From positions 682,001 to 746,000 of the forward strand of contig NZ_MSPW01000001.1 in the NCBI RefSeq assembly GCF_001955655.1: DNA of 64,000 nt. The letters run 5' to 3'. Below the pieces are notes generated by a model. That model was not told the origin of the DNA. It saw nothing but the letters and a program-made list of their open reading frames with translations, and searched no databases. Each line of letters begins with the position of its first letter. Position 1 is the first letter of the stretch. Shown here one piece after another: positions 58,104 through 64,000 of this stretch. Origin of the DNA: Viridibacillus arenosi (GTDB lineage Bacteria; Bacillota; Bacilli; Bacillales_A; Planococcaceae). Made by a program: the position numbers and the translations under genes.

Positions 58104-59012
58104 TCATTTCTTTTCTTCTGCACTATTCGAATAATCATAAAGACATTCTGCGTGTTTTTTCACAAGGTCTACAAATGCTGCTACTTGGCGCAATTCAAAA
58201 GAAGATTCATAACCAATAAGCCATGTATCGCGTGTTAACTCAAACTCCTCTTCATTATTCGTCAGGGGGATCGTATTAACATCCTCATGCCCACTTAATG
58301 TAATAGAAGGTAAAATAGCGTATCCAATTCCGTTCAATGCCATTTGTTTGCAAGTCTCAATTTGATCTACCGTAATTTGCCGACGAGGATTAGACTTAAA
58401 ATGACGTTGCCACCATTGTTGTATTTCCTGATAGTAATTAGAATCACTTTTAAATTGAATAAATGGACGATCTGTTTCGAAAACTTCATCAATCTCTTTA
58501 ATTTCTTTATCAACTAAGTACAACGTATCACGGAACAAGTGAATCTTCGAGCCTTTCCAATCTGTATGTCCACGCACTATACCTACATGCGCCTCTCCTT
58601 CATAGAGAGATTTAACAATTTCTGAGCTCCAACCTGTGATCAGTGAAATTTTAGCCTCGGGATATTGTGTCATGAAATCTTTCAATACTTTCGGTAACCA
58701 AGTATGCCCTACAATCGATGCACATGCTATTTTCAATGTTCCGTGTACTTTCGAATTCAACGACTGAATCATTTCATAAATTTCTTCTTTTTTTGAAATT
58801 GTATCAATCGCATATTGTATGACTAACTCCCCTGCTGGTGTAGGTGTTAATCCTTTTTGAGAGCGTAAAAACAACTGTGCTCCCCAATCTTTTTCAATGG
58901 ATTGTAAACGTTGAGAAAGTGCAGGTTGGGATAAAAATAAACGTTCAGCTGCTTTTCTCATATTGCCTTCCTCAGACAATACTTTTACAATTTGAGCTTC
59001 TGTTGTTGTCAT
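58104..59012 (-). CDS. ccpC: LysR-type regulator CcpC
   Basis: LysR regulator of 302 residues with an N-terminal HTH (NMRKAAERLFLSQPALSQRL) and an effector domain (KIACASIVGHTWLPKVL, LITGWSSEIVKSLYEG, QIETCKQMALNGIGYAILPS). The sequence closely follows B. subtilis CcpC (YkuM), the citrate-responsive repressor of citZ and citB. Direct targets are not in this window. It stands between cbpB and dapH as in Bacillus. Confidence 0.9.
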   Translation of the reverse strand: MTTTEAQIVKVLSEEGNMRKAAERLFLSQPALSQRLQSIEKDWGAQLFLRSQKGLTPTPAGELVIQYAIDTISKKEEIYEMIQSLNSKVHGTLKIACASIVGHTWLPKVLKDFMTQYPEAKISLITGWSSEIVKSLYEGEAHVGIVRGHTDWKGSKIHLFRDTLYLVDKEIKEIDEVFETDRPFIQFKSDSNYYQEIQQWWQRHFKSNPRRQITVDQIETCKQMALNGIGYAILPSITLSGHEDVNTIPLTNNEEEFELTRDTWLIGYESSFELRQVAAFVDLVKKHAECLYDYSNSAEEKK

Positions 59013-59065
59013 CGAAAAGTAACCTCCTGTTCGTCCATATATGGCTTAAATCATTTATTATAAAT

Positions 59066-59097
59066 AAAGAAGGCCCCATTAATGGCGACCTTCTTTC
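59066..59097 (-). terminator. Terminator of cbpB
   Basis: On the minus strand AAAGAAGGTCGCC pairs imperfectly with GGGGCCTTCTTT around ATTAAT, followed by a T-rich stretch, 12 bases after the cbpB stop. Confidence 0.7.
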
Positions 59098-59108
59098 ATT
59101 TTGTCATA

Positions 59109-59552
59109 TTAAGAATTGAATTGATAGATGTGTTTTTTTAGCTGTTTTAATATTACACGACGTGTCATAATCCCCATAAAGGTACCTTCATCATCAATTA
59201 CGCATAAAAATGCATGATTAATTACAAGGTCTAACGCTCTTTGGAAATTATCCCCAATGTTTAATGTAGCCACTTTCTTATCCATTATTTCATCTACTTT
59301 AATATCTGTTAATCTCTCATACTCTATATGTTCCATTCCCAAAATTGGTTCTGTGATCATACGCATGCTTAGCATGCCATGCAGACGGTATTTTGCATCA
59401 AGCACAGGTATAGACGAATAGCCAGTTTTCGTTAGGACAAGCAAGGCGTGCTCTGCATTATTCCCCATTTGAACATGTGCAACTTTCTCAGAAGAAATGA
59501 TAAAATCAGTAATTGGCATTTCAAGGAACTCTCTGCTATTTAAGGACATCAT
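59109..59552 (-). CDS. cbpB: CBS-domain c-di-AMP-binding protein (CbpB/DarB/YkuL)
   Basis: A 147-residue protein made of two CBS domains (VLTKTGYSSIPVLDAKYRLH and HAFLCVIDDEGTFMGIMTRR). The homologues in B. subtilis (DarB) and Listeria (CbpB) bind c-di-AMP; without it DarB activates Rel and affects pyruvate carboxylase. The position upstream of ccpC matches ykuL. GGAG lies nine bases before the ATG at 59552. Confidence 0.9.
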   Translation of the reverse strand: MMSLNSREFLEMPITDFIISSEKVAHVQMGNNAEHALLVLTKTGYSSIPVLDAKYRLHGMLSMRMITEPILGMEHIEYERLTDIKVDEIMDKKVATLNIGDNFQRALDLVINHAFLCVIDDEGTFMGIMTRRVILKQLKKHIYQFNS

Positions 59553-59705
59553 AGTATTCTACTCCTTTTTCTGTTCCTCGTTTTAGAACAGCAAAATACT
59601 TATTAATCATATCACAGTCCCTCATAAAATTTCCATTTCTACAAATAAATTTTTAATACAACATAATATAAATCCGCAAAATTGTATATTAATACAACTA
59701 CACTA

Positions 59706-59753
59706 ATAAAAAGATGTGAAGAGGGAATACTAAATATCCCTCTTCACATCTTT
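59706..59753 (-). terminator. Terminator of the 80-residue membrane protein gene
   Basis: AAAGATGTGAAGAGGGA pairs perfectly with TCCCTCTTCACATCTTT around a ten-base loop; on the minus strand it ends in T residues. Confidence 0.9.
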
Positions 59754-59994
59754 ATATCCATTGGTATTTCACGATATTGTAAAAAATTACAATGAAAACA
59801 AAAACAAAAGCTAGGCCATATACCCAAATAATTGGATTAAGCATCGTTGGATTATCTTTAACAGCTTGACTAATCGGTTGATCATTATTATGAACAGCTT
59901 GTTGCTCCATTTTCGCAATGCGTCTCGTATAAGCATACCCGATACCGCAAATAATTAATATTACTCCCATTAATGGCCAAGTCCACGTATCCAT
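59752..59994 (-). CDS. Small two-helix membrane protein
   Basis: I do not recognise this 80-residue protein. It has two hydrophobic segments (about residues 6-22 and 54-74) joined by a polar loop (AKMEQQAVHNNDQPISQAVK). The ribosome site GGAAG lies before the ATG. It starts 60 nt after fadH on the same strand with no terminator between, so it may be co-transcribed with fadH and share FadR control; this is inference. Confidence 0.65.
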   Translation of the reverse strand: MDTWTWPLMGVILIICGIGYAYTRRIAKMEQQAVHNNDQPISQAVKDNPTMLNPIIWVYGLAFVFVFIVIFYNIVKYQWI

Positions 59995-60054
59995 AGCGTC
60001 ACTTCCTTCTTACTTGTTTCGCTAAGTATGTGCATTAATTTGCTATTTTAGTCC

Positions 60055-60822
60055 CTAGAATGGATACTGATTTAAGTGTTGTCCACCATCAAGGGTGACA
60101 ACTTCCCCATTCATGTAAGATGCCTTATCTGACATCATAAACGTTGCTAAATCAGCAATTTCTTCCGGTTTTCCTAATCGACCAAGTGGCACTGACTGTA
60201 ATGTACGCTTCGCTGCTTCTTCAGATTGCCATAACTTATCAGCTCCGCCAGTTCTTTCAATCGGCCCAGGAGCAATTGCATTAATTCTGATACCATACTG
60301 TCTTCCCCATTCAACCGCAAGTGTTCTAGTTAAAGATAATACGCCAGCTTTTGCTGCTGCTGAATGAGCAACTCCTGGACCAGCATCCCACGCATATGTT
60401 GCGACCATATTAAGAATGGAACCTTTTATTTTGTTATCCATCCAATACTTTCCTACTTCTTTTGAACAATAAAATGTGCCATTTAATACGATATCAATAA
60501 CAGATTTCCATCCATTAGGTGATAAATCCTCAGCACGAACGATAAAGTTTCCTGCAGCATTATTTACCAGGCCGTCTACTTGCCCAAAGGTATCTACTGC
60601 AAACTTTAACATTCCTGTAACATGCTCAGGTTGCCTTACATCCATTTGGAAGATGGCAATATTGTTCCCGTCTCTTGAAATTTCATCCTTTGCGTTTTTT
60701 AGACGCTCTAAATCACGACCTGTAATGACAACGTTTGCACCTTCTTCTACAAACGTCTTTGCCATGTATTTCCCCATTCCATTTGAACCGCCTGTGATAA
60801 TAATTGTTTTCCCCTTTAACAA
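60055..60822 (-). CDS. fadH: 2,4-dienoyl-CoA reductase (FadH/YkuF)
   Basis: SDR enzyme of 255 residues that reduces 2,4-dienoyl-CoA with NADPH in breakdown of unsaturated fatty acids. Cofactor loop TGGSNGMGKYM, NNAAGNFIVRAEDLSPNGW (typical of dienoyl-CoA reductases) and GPIERTGGADKLW are present; the usual SDR Tyr is replaced in HSAAAKAG, as in this subfamily. The start is TTG at 60822 after AAGGGGGAA. A perfect FadR operator lies 15 bases upstream. Confidence 0.94.
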   Translation of the reverse strand: MLKGKTIIITGGSNGMGKYMAKTFVEEGANVVITGRDLERLKNAKDEISRDGNNIAIFQMDVRQPEHVTGMLKFAVDTFGQVDGLVNNAAGNFIVRAEDLSPNGWKSVIDIVLNGTFYCSKEVGKYWMDNKIKGSILNMVATYAWDAGPGVAHSAAAKAGVLSLTRTLAVEWGRQYGIRINAIAPGPIERTGGADKLWQSEEAAKRTLQSVPLGRLGKPEEIADLATFMMSDKASYMNGEVVTLDGGQHLNQYPF

Positions 60823-60837
60823 TTACGATTCCCCCTT

Positions 60838-60864
60838 TGAATGAATATTCATTCATAATTTTAC
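60838..60864 (-). promoter_or_regulatory. FadR operator and promoter of fadH
   Basis: TGAATGAATATTCATTCA (60838-60855) is a perfect palindrome identical to the B. subtilis FadR (YsiA) consensus TGAATGAMTANTCATTCA. On the minus strand a -10 (TAAAAT) with AAGACA 17 bases upstream lies just before it, so the operator covers the start point. Long-chain acyl-CoA would relieve repression. Confidence 0.88.
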
Positions 60865-60897
60865 CATACTTCGGAATTGCTGTCTTTATTTCGGAAT

Positions 60898-60938
60898 AAA
60901 AATAAAAACCTTAATGGTTGTTAGCTCATTAAGGTTTG
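60898..60938 (-). terminator. Terminator of the PAS-GGDEF-EAL gene
   Basis: On the minus strand AACCTTAATG pairs with CATTAAGGTT around a ten-base loop and runs into TTTATTTTTA, 13 bases after the stop codon. Confidence 0.8.
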
Positions 60939-60950
60939 CATTTATTATGT

Positions 60951-62978
60951 CTAACAAAAATACATTTCGGTAATACTTTCAATCGGCACTGGTCTGCTAA
61001 AATAGTAACCTTGTGCCTTTTCACAATTTACTTCTTTTAAGATTTCTACATGATCTTTTTTCTCGACACCTTCAGCAATTACTTTCATACCTAAACTATG
61101 TGCAAGATGAATAATTGTTTTTGCTATTGCTTCATCTTTTTCATCTTGTTCAATTTCCTTAATGAAAGACTGATCGATTTTTATAATATCAATTGGGTAT
61201 CTTTTCAAATAGCTAAGAGAAGAATATCCTGTCCCAAAATCATCAATAGAAATAATTACACCCATTTTCTTTAGTTCTTCTAAAATTGTAAGAGTTTCAT
61301 GGATATTTGTCATTGAACTTTCGGTAATTTCAAGTTCTAAAGATTGCGGGTTTAATTCATATTTGTAAATATATTTTCTAATAGCATTAGCGAAAGCTTC
61401 TTGTTTAAATTGCTTGGATGAAATATTAACCGCAATTCGAACATCTATAAATCCTTTAATTTGCCATTCTTTTAACTGAATACATACTTGATTTAGAACC
61501 CAATCGCCTATCTCTAAAATGAGCCCAGAGTCTTCTGCAATGGGAATGAATACACTTGGAGGCACTAAACCAAACTTTGGATTATTCCATCTTAGTAATG
61601 CTTCAAAACTATTTATTTTCCCAGTATCTAGATCCACTTGGGGTTGATAATGTATTGATAATTCGTTTTTTTCAATCGCACGTCTAAGATGAGATTCCAT
61701 TACTGCCCCATTATTAGAAGTGTCAAGCATTTTGCTATGATAAAAACGAAATGTTGAGGGTCCTCTCTCTTTTACGTACCTTAGTGCTTGATCTGCCTTC
61801 TTTAGTAACACATCAAATTCCACTCCATCTGATGGGTACATAACACCACCGATAGAACCTGAAATATTCAATTCTAGCTCATCTATACAAAAAGGCTTTT
61901 TGAATAGTGCTAATACCTTTTCAGCAAAGTTTTCCGTATTATTGACATCTGATTGTTGTAAAAGAAAGATAAAATCATCACCATTTTGTCTATAGATTTG
62001 GCTATTAGCATCTGACAGAGTAGAGAGTCTTTGCACAACTTTCTTTAACAACTCATCTCCTTTATTGAAGCCGATAGAGTCGTTGATCTTTTTAAACCGA
62101 TCCAAATCTAAAAGAATTATCGCCATCTGATTACCCCGACACTTGGCAATTCTTTCTTCTTCTTTAAAATGCTCCTGTAATGCGTGTTTATTCCAAATGC
62201 CTGTTAATTGATCGTGATATGACAAGTAAAAAACAGTCTTACCAGATTCACTATGCCTTGATATATCGCGCAATATAAGTTGTATTTCTTTTACTTCATT
62301 ATTATCAATAATTGGGATACTTTTTACGTATACCACTATTGTTCTACCCTCGACATTTTTAATACTACATTCGTTTAATTCTATAGGTTGCTTTTGCTCG
62401 AGTGTTTGCTCTATCAATTTCAACAGTTTTAACTTATCTCGCTTGGATACAAGTTCTAAATAAGGCAGTTTTATTAAAGCATCTTGTTTATATCCAAATA
62501 TAGAAGTTGCAGCTCTATTACTATTTATAATTTGCCCACTTTGATTAATCGTAATGACAGGATCTAAATTGTGATCCATTAGCGAACAATACATTTCATT
62601 ACTAATCACTTTAGTAAATGACAAATAAATTACTTTGTGTTGTGTCGTTGTATCTGCAATCACACCAACATTAAAGGTATGTAGTATCGTTTTCTTCCTT
62701 ATTGTGATCTGCTTATTATATGGTTCTATCACTTCACCTTTTTGTAATAGGAAATCTTCTAGATTAGTTCCCATTTGAAGTGTAAAAAATGATGATGCAA
62801 GCACTTTATGTTCAAATGTATGTTCAAAAAAAGTTTTGAACGATTCATTTACGTATGTAATCCAATATTGATTGTTTGAATCTTGCTCTATTAACATTGT
62901 CATGGATTCAGGATACAACCTTGAAAACTTTTGTATAAAATCTAGAAATTGTTGAGGACTCAATGATGAATTATACAT
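60951..62978 (-). CDS. PAS-PAS-GGDEF-EAL protein, probable c-di-GMP phosphodiesterase
   Basis: A 675-residue soluble signalling protein. Two PAS-like domains (about 1-115 and 125-245; the second with ITINQSGQIINSNRAATSIF), a GGDEF domain (about 250-415) and an EAL domain (about 425-670). The GGDEF signature is degenerate, NGDDF, so cyclase activity is doubtful. The EAL domain keeps its catalytic set: FEALLRW, NISSKQF, ITESSMT, DDFGTGYSSL, KIDQSFI, AEGVE. It has no membrane segment. GGAGG precedes the ATG. It could hydrolyse c-di-GMP in response to a PAS signal. Confidence 0.9.
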   Translation of the reverse strand: MYNSSLSPQQFLDFIQKFSRLYPESMTMLIEQDSNNQYWITYVNESFKTFFEHTFEHKVLASSFFTLQMGTNLEDFLLQKGEVIEPYNKQITIRKKTILHTFNVGVIADTTTQHKVIYLSFTKVISNEMYCSLMDHNLDPVITINQSGQIINSNRAATSIFGYKQDALIKLPYLELVSKRDKLKLLKLIEQTLEQKQPIELNECSIKNVEGRTIVVYVKSIPIIDNNEVKEIQLILRDISRHSESGKTVFYLSYHDQLTGIWNKHALQEHFKEEERIAKCRGNQMAIILLDLDRFKKINDSIGFNKGDELLKKVVQRLSTLSDANSQIYRQNGDDFIFLLQQSDVNNTENFAEKVLALFKKPFCIDELELNISGSIGGVMYPSDGVEFDVLLKKADQALRYVKERGPSTFRFYHSKMLDTSNNGAVMESHLRRAIEKNELSIHYQPQVDLDTGKINSFEALLRWNNPKFGLVPPSVFIPIAEDSGLILEIGDWVLNQVCIQLKEWQIKGFIDVRIAVNISSKQFKQEAFANAIRKYIYKYELNPQSLELEITESSMTNIHETLTILEELKKMGVIISIDDFGTGYSSLSYLKRYPIDIIKIDQSFIKEIEQDEKDEAIAKTIIHLAHSLGMKVIAEGVEKKDHVEILKEVNCEKAQGYYFSRPVPIESITEMYFC

Positions 62979-63173
62979 ATAATGCCTCCATTAACAGAAG
63001 TAGTCTACTATGTATTATCATAATTGATTTTTATTCGATTGAATACAATTTTATTTATTCTTTTATATCTATTGGCATATTATCTATATTGGATTTTAAA
63101 AAAGGATATTTCAACTAAGGGAAGAAGACTATCGTCATATTAACAAAAGTCTTCGTTTATAGAATATAATGCA

Positions 63174-64000
63174 TTATTCTTCATCTATTAGGACACGGTA
63201 TGCTTCTTTTAAGAAGATTTCCTGACTGTTTATACATTTATCTCCATCTTTTTTCTCGTTATAATAGTAAACACCATTCTCATCTTGAATGCGTGCCTTA
63301 ACATTATCACGGAACTGAGTCTTAATAGATTTCATAATACGTTTTTTTATTTCAGTATCAAAAATTGGGAATAGTATTTCTACACGTTTAATCATATTTC
63401 TTGTCATCATATCTGCTGAAGATAAGTATAATTTATTTTCTCCATTATGATGGAACCAATATATACGTGCGTGTTCAAGAAAACGCCCAACAATGCTTAT
63501 CACTGTAATATTTTCACTAATCCCTTTGATACCCGGGCGTAAACAACATATCCCACGGATAATTAAATCTACTTTTACTCCCGCAATTGAAGCTTCATAC
63601 ATTTTCATAATCAGTTCTTTATCGGTTAATGAATTCATTTTCGCTCGGATATGTCCTTTACCATACTTCAAATGATAATTGATTTCGTCATCAATTAATT
63701 TGATAAATTCAACTCTAATATCATTAGGTGACACCACAATGTGATGGAAGTTTGGCTTCTCCGTATATCCACTTAGAAAATTAAAGAAGTTCGTCGCATC
63801 AATTCCAAATTTCTTTTTCGTCGTTATAATACCCATATCCGTATAAATTTTCGCTGTTGCATCGTTGTAATTTCCTGTTCCTAAATGGACAAAACGCTCA
63901 ATCTTGCTTTGTTTTCTTCTCACAACTAGCGTGATTTTTGAATGTGTTTTTAAATTATGCATACCATAAATAACTAGACAACCTGATTGTTCTAATTCCT
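63174..64000 (-). CDS. ppk: Polyphosphate kinase, C-terminal part (cut by window edge)
   Basis: PPK1 makes polyphosphate reversibly from ATP. About 275 C-terminal residues are present; the frame continues through the right edge (codons from 63998 read [15 protein letters not shown]), so the ATG at 63962 is internal. The two HxK-type active-site motifs are visible: LKTHSK near the edge and [10 protein letters not shown], with HLGTGNYND and [11 protein letters not shown] between. Only two C-terminal domains of PPK are covered. The C-terminus extends with [20 protein letters not shown]. Confidence 0.95.
   Translation of the reverse strand, partial: ELEQSGCLVIYGMHNLKTHSKITLVVRRKQSKIERFVHLGTGNYNDATAKIYTDMGIITTKKKFGIDATNFFNFLSGYTEKPNFHHIVVSPNDIRVEFIKLIDDEINYHLKYGKGHIRAKMNSLTDKELIMKMYEASIAGVKVDLIIRGICCLRPGIKGISENITVISIVGRFLEHARIYWFHHNGENKLYLSSADMMTRNMIKRVEILFPIFDTEIKKRIMKSIKTQFRDNVKARIQDENGVYYYNEKKDGDKCINSQEIFLKEAYRVLIDEE

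Noticed and set aside
60055-60822. Missing SDR tyrosine in FadH as an anomaly
   Set aside because: Dienoyl-CoA reductases of this family lack the usual YxxxK tyrosine, so this is normal.
63124-63154. GAAGACT/AGTCTTC inverted repeat after ppk as a terminator
   Set aside because: The loop is 17 bases and no T-run follows on the ppk strand, so support is too weak.

Overview
The window looks like chromosome of a low-GC, Gram-positive member of the Bacillales, most like the Lysinibacillus/Solibacillus part of the Planococcaceae. The evidence is runs of genes in Bacillus subtilis-like order (the yla, ykt, pdh-def-ykr, ykz/ykq and yku blocks), AGGAGG-type ribosome binding sites before nearly every gene, many TTG/GTG starts, AT-rich spacers and intrinsic terminators. 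I see no rRNA, tRNA, CRISPR array, insertion sequence or prophage.

Layout. 1-9.9 kb: central metabolism and housekeeping (pycA partial, ftsW, ylaN, ylaL, ylaI, ylaH, typA, ylaF, an inositol-phosphatase, the ykt genes). 9.9-16.5 kb: a nitronate-monooxygenase-like flavoprotein, an lrgAB pair whose LrgA carries an acidic N-terminal extension, and a SwrC-type RND exporter divergent from a TetR regulator. 16.8-20.6 kb: quinol oxidase qoxABCD behind a long leader. 21.2-29 kb: an SDR with altered catalytic residues, pdhABCD, def, ykrA. 29-33.2 kb: a tiny cationic peptide gene, rpoY-rnjA, ktrC, ykuV, ykuU. 33.5-38 kb: two small zinc-finger-like proteins, the glyoxylate shunt aceA-aceB and a divergent LytTR regulator. 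38.3-44 kb: an XRE-cupin regulator with potABCD, then a Bmr/NorA-like exporter. 44.1-56 kb: an eight-gene operon (large secreted/membrane protein, ABC ATPase, ABC-2 permease, coiled-coil protein with a Gly-Gln tandem repeat, MoxR ATPase, DUF58, two VWA proteins). 56-64 kb: lysine/meso-DAP genes ykuR-dapH, ccpC, cbpB, fadH with a perfect FadR operator, a PAS-GGDEF-EAL protein and partial ppk.

How the parts fit. pycA, pdh, aceAB, ccpC and qox set carbon flow around pyruvate, acetyl-CoA, the TCA cycle and respiration; fadH feeds fatty-acid-derived acetyl-CoA to the glyoxylate shunt. cbpB, ktrC and pycA belong to families tied to c-di-AMP signalling.

The least explained parts are (i) the 12-kb MoxR-DUF58-VWA-ABC operon with its 150-bp hexamer minisatellite, (ii) a complete promoter-SD-peptide-terminator unit for a 23-residue amphipathic cationic peptide near 29.1 kb, (iii) the tetR/swrC switch, with overlapping divergent promoters, three copies of one operator and a non-canonical tetR start codon, and (iv) the structured-looking qox leader. 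All promoters, operators and RNA structures are read by eye and none was computed.
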